Source: Neobacillus sp. YX16
Lineage (GTDB): Bacteria > Bacillota > Bacilli > Bacillales > Cytobacillaceae
Assembly: GCF_030123505.1 (NCBI RefSeq)
Contig: NZ_CP126115.1
Span: 3,052,001-3,116,000 of the forward strand
DNA: 64,000 bases
Direction of reading: 5' to 3'
Notes under the pieces: generated by a model
Database searches by the model: none
What the model was told of the DNA's origin: nothing
The model's input: only the letters and a program-made list of their open reading frames with translations
Shown here: in pieces, positions 16,104 through 24,316 of the stretch
Layout of the letters: every line of letters begins with the position of its first letter
Position numbering within the stretch: position 1 is the stretch's first letter
Translations under genes and position numbers: made by a program

Positions 16104-16961
16104 ATGTCTTTTATTGAGGCTGTGATTCAATACGGATTTTTACAAAAAGCTCTTTTAACCTCTATAATGGTTGGAATTATTTGTGGAGTAGTGGGCTGTT
16201 TTATCATTTTAAGAGGAATGGCACTAATGGGTGATGCGATTTCTCATGCTGTTCTTCCAGGGGTGGCAATTGCTTACATGCTTGGAATTAATTTCTTTGC
16301 TGGAGCCGTTATTTCAGGTGTTTTGACCGCAATGTCAATCGGTTTTGTTAGCCAAAATAGTCGTATCAAAAATGATATATCCATTGGAATTATGTTTACG
16401 GCTGCTTTTGCATTAGGAATTATTCTAATCACCCTTATGAAAAGTAGTACGGACCTTTATCACATCTTGTTTGGGAATGTATTAGCAGTCCGACCTTCAG
16501 ATATGTGGACTACACTGGGAATAGGAATATTTGTGTTAATTTCTATTTATTTGTTCTATAAAGAACTGCTTGTGACTTCTTTTGATCCAACCATGGCAGA
16601 AGCGTACGGACTACCAATTAAAATCATCCATTATTTTTTAATGACGCTACTGACAATGGTAACTGTTGCTTCTTTACAAACGGTGGGAATCATACTGGTA
16701 GTGGCTATGCTAATCACACCAGCAGCAACAGCCTACTTATTAACCAATCGATTATGGGTAATGATTTACCTTTCAGCTGGTTTAGGAGTGATTGCATCGG
16801 TTGTGGGTTTATACTTTAGCTTCACTTATAACTTAGCCTCAGGAGCAACCATTGTCTTAGTTTCAACTGCCCTCTTCCTATTAGCCTTTGGTTTTTCACC
16901 AAAACAAGGTATCTTATGGCGTTCCTTAAAAGCAAGAAGGAAAAAACAAGCCCTTTCATAA
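16104..16961 (+). CDS. mntC: Manganese/zinc ABC transporter permease
   Basis: A 285-residue membrane protein with about eight to nine transmembrane segments and the ABC-3 family segments MALMGDAISHAVLPGVAIAY (near residue 35) and LLVVAMLITPAATAYLLT-like sequence later (VVAMLITPAATAYLL). It forms the channel for metal uptake with the upstream ATPase, directly adjoining it (no gap), and is followed after 19 bp by the binding protein with its own AGGAGG site. Manganese is favoured by the regulator site. Confidence 0.87.
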   Translation: MSFIEAVIQYGFLQKALLTSIMVGIICGVVGCFIILRGMALMGDAISHAVLPGVAIAYMLGINFFAGAVISGVLTAMSIGFVSQNSRIKNDISIGIMFTAAFALGIILITLMKSSTDLYHILFGNVLAVRPSDMWTTLGIGIFVLISIYLFYKELLVTSFDPTMAEAYGLPIKIIHYFLMTLLTMVTVASLQTVGIILVVAMLITPAATAYLLTNRLWVMIYLSAGLGVIASVVGLYFSFTYNLASGATIVLVSTALFLLAFGFSPKQGILWRSLKARRKKQALS

Positions 16962-16980
16962 AAATTTAGGAGGAATAGCA

Positions 16981-17934
16981 ATGAAATATATTTTAAAATT
17001 ATTTATAACAAGCCTTTTGGCAATTGTAATTCTGGCAGGATGTAGTGAAAGTAAAGAAACCGGTAGTGAAGTAGGAAAAGAACATAAAGATGATAAGTTA
17101 CAGGTGGTTACGACTTACTCAATTCTTTATGATATCGTAAAAAATATCGGTGGCGATCAAATAGAGATTCATAGTTTAGCTAAAGTAGGATCTAATCCGC
17201 ATGAATATGACCCACTTCCATTAGACATTCAAAAAACAACAGATGCAGATGTCGTTTTTTATAATGGTTTAAATCTTGAAGCGGGTAACTCTTGGTTTGA
17301 GAAACTTATCCAAACTGCGGGAAAGACTGGTGAGGATGCGCCTGTATTTAGACTAAGTGAAGGAGTAGATCCTAAATTTTTAACATCAGAAGGAAATGAA
17401 GGTGAAGAAGATCCACATGCATGGCTTGATATCCGCAACGGAATTAAGTATGCAGAAAATGCAAGAGATGCACTGATTGAAATAGATTCAGCGAATGCAA
17501 ATATTTACGAAAAAAATGCTAAAGAATATATTTTGAAATTAGAAAAACTTCATCAAGAAGCGTTAGAAAGCTTTAATAAAATTCCTAAGGAAAAGCGTTT
17601 TTTAGTTACAAGTGAGGGAGCTTTTAAATATTTTAGTGATGCATACGAATTTGAGGCAGGATACATTTGGGAGATCAATGCAGAAAATCAAGGAACACCG
17701 CAACAAGTAAAGCAAATAGTGGATTTAATCAATGAACAAGAAATTCCAGTATTATTTGTAGAAACGAGTATCGACCCTCGCAGTATGGAAATGGTTTCAA
17801 CAGAAACTGGTGTTCCAATTGGTGGGACATTATTTACAGACTCTCTTGGAAAACAGGGTGAAGATGGAGATTCTTATATTGGTATGATGGAATGGAATAT
17901 CTCTGTTATATTTGAAAACTTAATGGGAAATTAG
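16981..17934 (+). CDS. mntA: Metal ABC transporter substrate-binding lipoprotein
   Basis: A 317-residue lipoprotein of the TroA/PsaA/MntA cluster. The signal peptide ends in lipobox LAGC (Cys ~21). Metal ligands expected for the family are present: His in SNPHEYDP, His in EDPHAWLD, the Glu-containing INAENQGTP region and Asp in ETSIDPRSME. It captures Mn or Zn outside the membrane and delivers it to the permease. AGGAGG precedes ATG 16981; a terminator follows at 17964. Confidence 0.88.
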   Translation: MKYILKLFITSLLAIVILAGCSESKETGSEVGKEHKDDKLQVVTTYSILYDIVKNIGGDQIEIHSLAKVGSNPHEYDPLPLDIQKTTDADVVFYNGLNLEAGNSWFEKLIQTAGKTGEDAPVFRLSEGVDPKFLTSEGNEGEEDPHAWLDIRNGIKYAENARDALIEIDSANANIYEKNAKEYILKLEKLHQEALESFNKIPKEKRFLVTSEGAFKYFSDAYEFEAGYIWEINAENQGTPQQVKQIVDLINEQEIPVLFVETSIDPRSMEMVSTETGVPIGGTLFTDSLGKQGEDGDSYIGMMEWNISVIFENLMGN

Positions 17935-17961
17935 GGATAAATGAATTAACAAATACAATAT

Positions 17962-17996
17962 AAAAAAAGCCGTTGAAAATCGGCTTTTTTTTAGAT
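17962..17996 (+). terminator. Rho-independent terminator of the metal operon
   Basis: AAAAAGCCG and CGGCTTTTTTTT form a hairpin around TTGAAAAT. It closes the three-gene uptake operon. Confidence 0.85.
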
Positions 17997-18163
17997 TTTT
18001 AAGAAAGGTCGATATATTCCTTGATAAAAAATAATACCACCTAATACAACGGGGGCGATTGTTCAGTAAAGTTAATCAAAATCCGTAAGGAAAAAGCTTA
18101 AATGGTATACTGGTGCAAAAGTTTAATAACGAAGCTGTCAGTTTGTGAGTGTTTTTTTCTTTG

Positions 18164-18255
18164 CTAGGGGTCAGTCCCCCGGCGAATCACTGCGTTAATG
18201 TAACGGGGGGCAGTAACGACTAAAAAGCCATCAGAACCGTCCCTCCGGTCTTTTT
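18164..18255. repeat. GC-rich palindromic repeat cluster
   Basis: GTCCCCCG (18173-18180 region) can pair with CGGGGGGC about 30 bases on, and AGAACCGTCCCTCCGGTC (18233-18250) is a half copy of the AACCGTCCC palindrome. Between 17997 and 18259 there is no gene; the second hairpin may terminate the minus-strand GtrA unit. Confidence 0.45.
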
Positions 18256-18259
18256 CCTA

Positions 18260-18646
18260 CTATTTAAATGTCCAATAGTTATTCAATATGAAGTTGATGA
18301 TGGGTATTATCAATGTTGTGATTAGCTCACCGATTACATAGTGAAGTGAAAGTATATTTACTACTAGATACATAATACCAAAATTTAAGATGAAACCAAT
18401 GGCAGAAACAACTAGAAAACGCAACAATTGATTGTAGGAGAAGTCGCTGCCAAAGGTAAATTTTTTGTTTAATAGAAATGAAATGTAAGTCATGATAATA
18501 AAGGAAAATGTTGATGCGAAAATCGGATCTTTGTCAAAAAGTTCAACCAAGATGAAAACGGAAAGAAAATAAATGAGCACGCTTATGCAGCCCACAACAC
18601 TGTATTTGATAAATTTAAGAAATAGTTCTTTGCTTACGAGCATCAT
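18260..18646 (-). CDS. GtrA family membrane protein
   Basis: A 128-residue protein with four transmembrane helices and the GtrA pattern (FIKYSVVGCISVLIYF at the start, FTFGSDFSYNQLLRFL in the middle, NYWTFK at the C-terminus). Family members are thought to act in flipping or transfer of lipid-linked sugars at the cytoplasmic membrane. It lies 18 bp after an MprF-like gene on the same strand, so the two are likely co-transcribed and may both modify the cell envelope. Confidence 0.8.
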   Translation of the reverse strand: MMLVSKELFLKFIKYSVVGCISVLIYFLSVFILVELFDKDPIFASTFSFIIMTYISFLLNKKFTFGSDFSYNQLLRFLVVSAIGFILNFGIMYLVVNILSLHYVIGELITTLIIPIINFILNNYWTFK

Positions 18647-18664
18647 TATAGCCTCTCATTTTGG

Positions 18665-19765
18665 TCATTCAAAACGCCATTTTGAGATAGCATTTTTAAT
18701 AGAATTATTTTTTCTTTCCTTAATATCTATTGAACTACGTTTAGAGTTGATCAGAAAAAGTAGTTGTAAAATAGTTAACGGCAGAAAGGTTTTTTTGTAA
18801 GCTAAATATTTTGGTTCCCAATCGGTAGAAAATTTACTTTTAAATTCTTTTAGACCTTTAAAATTGTATAAGGAATTCCCGTAAAGGTAGGCTAGACGAA
18901 TTAATTTTTCACATGTAAATGAATGTTTGCAGTTTCCTACATTTGATAATGGTGACATACCCAAACTGCAGATTTGATATCCATTATTTTTTGCCCACTG
19001 AAATATATGAATAAATAATACATCCATTGTTCCATGAGGGCTATCTGAATATTTTCTCATCAGGTCAATGGTAACCGTATTTTGAAAATCGCTTGCTAAC
19101 GTCGAAAAAGCAATTACTTTCCCTTCAGGGTTGTGTAAAAGGGCGATAGGGAAACGCGAAACATATTCTTTGCTAAAAGAGACGACCGAAAACCCTTTTT
19201 CCTTCTGACTGCCTAACCATGAATCGGAAATATGCTTTAATTCGGAAAGCAGGTGATTAGAATAAGGGGGGTGGACTACGCTAAATGTATAAGAATTTCG
19301 CGTAAATTTATTCAATCTTGTTCGTAATTTTGCTCCTTGTTTTCCTTCTAAAGAAAATTGTTGGAGATTCACTAATCCCTCTTCGCCCACCTTGAAGAAG
19401 CGAAAACCTGTATCATGGTAATAGTGCATATACTGTGGGCTTATTTGATAGAAAACAGGTTTAAAGCCTCTGCTTTTGCTATATTCACAGAAATCTATTA
19501 TGGCTTCCTGAATTTTTGCTTCATCTCCAATTGGATCACCTAAAACCATTAATTTATTTGCAATGCGTTTATATACAATTAGTACATCTCGCTCTTTCGT
19601 CCAAAAAATCTCTTTATCTTTTAAAAAAATCAAATGAGAAGCATGATTTCCTCCATTTTCCTGTAAAAAAGAAGACAATTCATCATATTGTAGATCGATG
19701 TTACTTGTGGGAGACTTCATCTTCTCACCTTGTTTTTTAATAAAGGATGTAATCACATCAAGCAT
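18665..19765 (-). CDS. MprF-like phosphatidylglycerol aminoacyltransferase domain protein (DUF2156)
   Basis: A 366-residue protein matching the soluble C-terminal domain of MprF: LIFLKDKEIFW, KLMVLGDPIGDE, GFKPVFYQIS, FFKVGEEGLVNL, KGFSVVSFSKEY, HGTMDVLFIHIFQWAKNNGY, CSLGMSPLS and a C-terminal YNFKGLKEFKSKFSTDWEPKYL segment. MprF adds lysine or alanine from aminoacyl-tRNA to phosphatidylglycerol. The usual N-terminal flippase with many helices is missing; only a hydrophobic C-terminal stretch (FLPLTILQLLFLI) is seen, so this is a stand-alone synthase-like protein. AGGAGG precedes the start. GtrA next door could handle the lipid, which is speculation. Confidence 0.75.
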   Translation of the reverse strand: MLDVITSFIKKQGEKMKSPTSNIDLQYDELSSFLQENGGNHASHLIFLKDKEIFWTKERDVLIVYKRIANKLMVLGDPIGDEAKIQEAIIDFCEYSKSRGFKPVFYQISPQYMHYYHDTGFRFFKVGEEGLVNLQQFSLEGKQGAKLRTRLNKFTRNSYTFSVVHPPYSNHLLSELKHISDSWLGSQKEKGFSVVSFSKEYVSRFPIALLHNPEGKVIAFSTLASDFQNTVTIDLMRKYSDSPHGTMDVLFIHIFQWAKNNGYQICSLGMSPLSNVGNCKHSFTCEKLIRLAYLYGNSLYNFKGLKEFKSKFSTDWEPKYLAYKKTFLPLTILQLLFLINSKRSSIDIKERKNNSIKNAISKWRFE

Positions 19766-19979
19766 GAAAGGTTTCCTCCTGAAAAAAAATCAACTATTAA
19801 ATAATAACATAGGAAGGGTTAATTGACTGTGTAGAATTTATTGTAAATTAATAGTGACAAAGTAAACGATTCAGGAATCATCCAATTTACTAGTTGGTGC
19901 CTTTAAATTATCATATTTGTCTCTTTTTCTGGCAATGACCCTGAGAAATAGCATACAATTATACTACTATAAGAATTAA

Positions 19980-20153
19980 ATGAAACTGGTTAAATGGCAA
20001 GCAAATTACCATCAATTATCAAATGGTGCACTTCCAGAAATTAGCAAGCATATGAAAAAGTAGTTTTCTCAATCTATGTTGATATTGAACAAACAGTCTC
20101 TAGTTCCTGTCCATGTGGAAGCGGAAAAAAAATATAAAAAATGCTGTGGGTGA
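19980..20153 (+). pseudogene. SEC-C motif gene fragment
   Basis: ATG 19980 opens a short frame (MKLVKWQANYHQLSNGALPE) that stops, and further on the bases encode SSCPCGSGKK, then after a one-base shift YKKCCG and TGA 20151. CPCGSGKKYKKCCG is the zinc-binding SEC-C motif, normally at the C-terminus. The frameshift lies in an A-run. Only a remnant remains. Between 19766 and 19979 I see no gene. Confidence 0.45.
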
Positions 20154-20160
20154 TAATGAA

Positions 20161-20210
20161 AAAAGTGCCAGGCACCATCAAAAATTTTTGGTGTTGGATG
20201 GCATTTTAGG
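20161..20210. repeat. GTGCCAGGCACC palindrome, family member 2
   Basis: AAAAGTGCCAGGCACCATC opens the element and GGTGTTGGATGGCATTTTAG closes it; the right arm is degenerate compared with other copies. From 20210 to 20450 there is only a short frame reading SISFGSTTAGIFKKIENIF up to a TAG near 20358, which I do not recognise. Confidence 0.5.
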
Positions 20211-20450
20211 AACTCCACAATAAATCATCAACGTCTTGTATCGGAAATAAGTTTCGGTTCGACAACCGCCGGTATCTTTAAAAAAATTGAGAATATTTTT
20301 AGCCACTTAACACTCACAACTGTTGTCGGAGCAACGATTGTGGGTGCTTATGTTTAGGGAGCGAGTACATAATAAAATTCCTTAACAGAGAGCGATCTGT
20401 ACCACGCAAATAGTTAGTCATAAAACATTCAGAGTTTTATTAAAACCACA

Positions 20451-21636
20451 CTGTCCTTTTGCTTCCTAAATCTATATATAACCTATGGAAGTTATTTTTG
20501 AAAAAGGAAGGTCAGTGATTGAAGATGGCAAGATATTGAATGGTGCGTGTTGAGTTTTGGGAAAATCCAATATTTTTATCTTTACCTGCTTACAAATCCC
20601 AAAACTACTCAAATTGGAATCTATACCATTACGAGAAAACAATTGGCTTTTACTTTGGGCTATTCGATTGAGAAGGTACATTCGTTGATGGAAAGATTTA
20701 TCAATCAATACAAGTTGATTCGCTACTATCCTGAAACAAGAGAGCTTGCAATTAAAAACCGGGGAAAAGACAATCTGCATAAGGGTGGGAAACCGATCAT
20801 GGATTGTATTTATTCCGAATTAAAAGAGGTTCAGGATACCTCACTGGTTCAATATGTTTTGGAACATATACTTAAGAATGATATTCGCAGCCTTTATGAA
20901 TCCTTTTGTGAACAAGGAAGGATTGTTTTCGATCAGGAAGATCGTGACCTAGATGAAAATGATACATATAAAGAAACAGATGGTGAGGAAGATGACAATT
21001 CGTTCACGCACCGTTATACGATACGTGGACAAAAAGAAAATGAAAAAGAAAATGAAAAAGAAAAACAACAACAAGATCTTTATCCTAATGTAGTGTGAAA
21101 TCCAGAAACTAAAAATCCTTTACAGAATAATCAAAACGATGTGAAAGAAATTGTTGAGTTTTGGGACAACAATGGATTTGGTGTTTCAAACGTGAATGCA
21201 AAACAGCAACTTTATCTTTGTTAGATGATTCTAGCTTCTTACAGCCTAAAGAGATGATTTTAAAAGATATGAATATTGCATGTGCCAATATCAAACGAAA
21301 GCTTAACTATGTGGTGGGAATTCTGAAAAACTGGGAAAATGAATCTCTACTGACCGTAGAAGAAATAGATACCCTTCATGACAACCAAAAGTCCAACCAA
21401 AAGCATAAATCAACACAATCATTTCCTGTCGGAAGAGTGATTCCAGTTGGATTTGAACTTACTTAACGGCTGGTGAAGAATGATGAGCGTTGTTGAAAAA
21501 GCCTATTATTGAATTGTCACAAATATTCACTAGATTTCCAGCTTGCTAGCGGAATTGATGTGGTTTCGTTTAGGGATAGGAGGAAGGAATTCGAGCGGTT
21601 TCCTTCTATAGCGGGGTATTTCAACAAACAATATTG
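20451..21636 (+). pseudogene. Decayed replication module, copy 2
   Basis: About 95 percent identical by eye to the relic at 13465-14640. From ATG 20525 it encodes the same DnaD-like pieces but with different damage: the TGA at AIKNW is intact coding (KNRGKD), while a TGA follows PNVV (21096) and a one-base loss occurs in KQQL (near 21210). The deletion that removed the helicase and most of the third gene is identical to copy 1, so the duplication happened after that deletion, and both copies then decayed separately. Confidence 0.75.
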
Positions 21637-21672
21637 CTAGTTAGTAACTTGAAAGGCAAGGGGGGATTATTC

Positions 21673-22248
21673 ATGAGAAAACGAACAGGATCTATCGCCA
21701 TGATCGCGGCAGCTACTGGTATAGCATTCTTTTCAATGCCATCACAGAAAGAAGAAACGGCACAAGAGAACACCGTTCAGGTGACTGAAAATCAAGTAAG
21801 TAACGTACCACCTATTACTTTAATCGATATCATTGATGGAGATACCATTAAAGTGTATGTTAACGGAAAAATGGAAACGGTGCGCTATTTATTGATTGTT
21901 ACACCGGAGTCAAGAAATCCAAAAACGTGTGTCCAGCTCTATGCAAAGGAAGCGTTCTTACGGAATAGCGAGCTGGTGAAAAGCGGAAAGGTAACATTGG
22001 AGTTTGAACAGGGAAACACAAGAGATTCCTACGGACGACTGTTAGCCTATGTTTATGTCGATGGTGAATCCATTCAAGGAACGCTGCTAAAAGAGGGGTT
22101 TGCACGAGTGGCTTATATCATGAATCCACCATATAAATTCCTTGAACTGCTTAGGAAGGAAGAAAATTTAGCAAAAAGAAAAAAGATCAATATCTGGAGC
22201 AGATTGAACTATGTGACGAACTGGGGATTTAATGGATGTTTGCATTAA
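21673..22248 (+). CDS. Thermonuclease (SNase) family protein with an altered active site
   Basis: A 191-residue protein with an N-terminal signal or membrane segment (MRKRTGSIAMIAAATGIAFF) and an SNase domain: IDGDTIKVYVNGK, VRYLLIVTPES, YAKEAFLRN, FEQGNTRDSYGRLLAYVY and a C-terminal KKINIWS. Staphylococcal nuclease uses Arg35, Asp21, Asp40, Glu43 and Arg87; here the loop reads RYLLIVTPE, so the Asp40 equivalent is Val (a GAT to GTT change would do it), while the Arg, Glu and DSYGR Arg are kept. Activity is therefore doubtful. It would act on DNA/RNA outside the cell. A GGGGGG ribosome site precedes ATG 21673. Confidence 0.75.
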   Translation: MRKRTGSIAMIAAATGIAFFSMPSQKEETAQENTVQVTENQVSNVPPITLIDIIDGDTIKVYVNGKMETVRYLLIVTPESRNPKTCVQLYAKEAFLRNSELVKSGKVTLEFEQGNTRDSYGRLLAYVYVDGESIQGTLLKEGFARVAYIMNPPYKFLELLRKEENLAKRKKINIWSRLNYVTNWGFNGCLH

Positions 22249-22257
22249 TACGATAGG

Positions 22258-22307
22258 AAAGTGCCAGGCACCATTCAAAAATTGCGTGGTGTCGGGAGCA
22301 TTTTTTG
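22258..22307. repeat. GTGCCAGGCACC palindrome, family member 3
   Basis: GTGCCAGGCACCATTC opens the element and GTGGTGTCGGGAGCATTTTTT closes it with a T-run, so it can serve as a terminator for the SNase gene. The right arm is partly degenerate. Confidence 0.55.
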
Positions 22308-22353
22308 CTAAAATAGGATTCATATTGATTCAATTTCTTAATAGGGAGTTATA

Positions 22354-22440
22354 GATGTGGAAAGTAAGAAACGAGGCCAATATTTCTTATAGTATCGTCA
22401 TAAATGAGGAAGACGTACATAGTACAGATGATATTCAATA
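22354..22440 (+). pseudogene. Fragment of a small protein family also present at 40662
   Basis: ATG at about 22354 gives MWKVRNEANISYSIVINEED then VHSTDDIQ and stop. The block SYSIVI(N/D)EE(D/N)VH matches the C-terminus of the broken gene at 40662-40874. Only the C-terminal part remains here. Confidence 0.4.
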
Positions 22441-22514
22441 ACAAATAAAATGAGGTCGTAGTTTTAAATGATAAGAAGAATACTATTAAGATAAACAGTT
22501 TTTAGATATTGGGG

Positions 22515-23006
22515 ATGAATGAAACAATGCAGATTCGTGAAATGGAAGAAAGAGACAATCAAACAATGGAGCAAATTATTAAACGTTCATTGGAATCTTT
22601 TGACTTAGACATTCCAGGAACAGCTTATTTTGACCCTCAGTTAAGCAGTCTAGCACAATTTTACAAGGAACAATCAAATGCAAAATATTGGGTTGCGGTG
22701 AATGAACATGATGAAGTGGTAGGTGGTGTTGGGATTGCACCATTTGGACAAAAGACAGGGATATGCGAGTTGCAAAAGCTATATATTACGCCCAAAGCTC
22801 AAGGTATGGGTTTGTCGAAGGAACTGATGAAAGTAGCACTCGACTTCGCCAAGGAACATTACACACACTGTTACTTAGAAACAGTGAAGAAACTCCAAAC
22901 GGCTAATCTCCTTTACATCAAATTAGGCTTCCAACAACTTGATAAACCACTAGATTGTTCAGAACATAATTCAATGGACGCTTGGTATATAAAAGAATTA
23001 AGGTAA
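22515..23006 (+). CDS. GNAT family N-acetyltransferase
   Basis: A 163-residue acetyltransferase with the GNAT acetyl-CoA loop in LQKLYITPKAQGMGLSKELM (R/Q-x-x-G-x-G/A variant) and a following helix ALDFAKEHYTHCYLET, then NLLYIKLGFQQL. The substrate is unknown; free amino acids or small amines are common for this size class. ATG 22515 or 22527 could start it; GGGGA at 22511 favours 22527 slightly. It stands alone between palindromic repeats. Confidence 0.8.
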   Translation: MNETMQIREMEERDNQTMEQIIKRSLESFDLDIPGTAYFDPQLSSLAQFYKEQSNAKYWVAVNEHDEVVGGVGIAPFGQKTGICELQKLYITPKAQGMGLSKELMKVALDFAKEHYTHCYLETVKKLQTANLLYIKLGFQQLDKPLDCSEHNSMDAWYIKELR

Positions 23007-23048
23007 AGGAATGATATTTAAATACCGTTTCGAAGGTCTACTGATTAA

Positions 23049-23099
23049 ATAGTGCCAGGCGCCATCCAAAAAAATTGGAAGATGCCTGGCACTATTTTT
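23049..23099. repeat. GTGCCAGGCGCC palindrome, family member 4 (likely terminator)
   Basis: ATAGTGCCAGGCGCCATCC pairs with GGAAGATGCCTGGCACTAT and is followed by TTTTTG. This is one of the best preserved copies and would terminate the GNAT gene. Confidence 0.7.
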
Positions 23100-23284
23100 G
23101 AATACTACAAGGAGTCTTGATTTGAAAAAAAGGGACCACCAATGCTGGAAGTCATTTTGGTGTAGAATATATGTGTGATAATAAATACATAACACAAACA
23201 GGGGTGTAATAAATGCAATAGACATTATCGCATGTAGAAACACTAAGAAAGAATATTGGAGAATAAATAAATGAGGTGATTGAG

Positions 23285-24214
23285 ATGAAAAGGATATTAG
23301 ATTGTAGAGGTTCTGATTTTCGGCAAATGGGTAGAGAAGAATTAAAGCAGGCAATACGTGCAGCAGAAGGAAGAACGATCATGGCGGAAACGGTAGTAAC
23401 ATCACAACCCTTACTTCCAGAGGTATCCAACCCGGAAGTAATGAAGGCGTTCGGAGCGGATATGATTCTACTGAACATGTTCGATTGTTTCAAACCTGTA
23501 GTAAATGGGGTTGAGTCATACAGCATATTTCAATCCAATGCTGCAGGCAGTGTAGATGAAAAAATTATCCAAAAAATAAAAGAACTAACGGGTCTGCCAG
23601 TCGGCATTAATCTTGAACCTGTTGATCCGCATGCTAATTCCTTAGAAAAATTGTATTCATTGCCGGAAGGACGTACGGCTACTGAAAATTCACTAGCGAT
23701 GGCAAAGCAATTGGGATGTGATTTTATTTGTTTAACTGGTAACCCCAAATCAGGGGTAACCAATGAGAAAATTGAACAGGCGATTACATTGGCGAATAAA
23801 CATTTTGGAGGGCTGATCATCGCAGGCAAAATGCATAATGCTGGAACGGCAGGGAGTGTGTTTGATTTAGATGCATTTTCTCGTTTTGCAGATGCAGGGG
23901 CAGATGTCATTCTTTTCCCCGCTCCAGGAACAGTCCCTGGTGTTCGTGAGGAAACACTTGCTAATGCAATAGAAAACGTTAAAAATAAAGGGGCATTAAC
24001 CCTTGCGGCAATTGGCACCAGCCAAGAAGGAGCAGATGAAGAAACAATCCGCGCAATCGCTTTGAGCTCTAAAAGAGCTGGAGTAGATATTTTTCATATC
24101 GGGGATGCTGGGTATTCTGGTATGGCACTACCTGAAAATATTCAAACCCTTTCGATTACGGTAAGAGGTAAAAGACATACCTATATAAGAATGGCAGCCT
24201 CTGCCTTAAGATAA
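23285..24214 (+). CDS. Predicted TIM-barrel protein of unknown function (DUF7916-like)
   Basis: A 309-residue soluble protein with alternating beta-strand and helix pattern of a TIM barrel: EGRTIMAETVV, GADMILLNMFD, LPVGINLEPVDP, GCDFICLTGNPKSGV, GGLIIAGKMHNAG, GADVILFPAPGTVPG and GVDIFHIGDAGYSGMA. I recall this family beside sugar phosphotransferase systems in Firmicutes, annotated as DUF7916 or loosely as HAD-like, but no reaction is known to me. The GxGG/GxAG loops suggest a phosphate-containing ligand. ATG 23285 has GAGGTGATTG upstream. Confidence 0.65.
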   Translation: MKRILDCRGSDFRQMGREELKQAIRAAEGRTIMAETVVTSQPLLPEVSNPEVMKAFGADMILLNMFDCFKPVVNGVESYSIFQSNAAGSVDEKIIQKIKELTGLPVGINLEPVDPHANSLEKLYSLPEGRTATENSLAMAKQLGCDFICLTGNPKSGVTNEKIEQAITLANKHFGGLIIAGKMHNAGTAGSVFDLDAFSRFADAGADVILFPAPGTVPGVREETLANAIENVKNKGALTLAAIGTSQEGADEETIRAIALSSKRAGVDIFHIGDAGYSGMALPENIQTLSITVRGKRHTYIRMAASALR

Positions 24215-24316
24215 TAACGAGATCGTATCCCTTTCTGTTTTAGAGGGGGATTTTTCTAGTTTCTTCTTCATTTTTGTGTACAATAGAAATGTAAATAAAT
24301 AAGAATAGGTGAGAAC

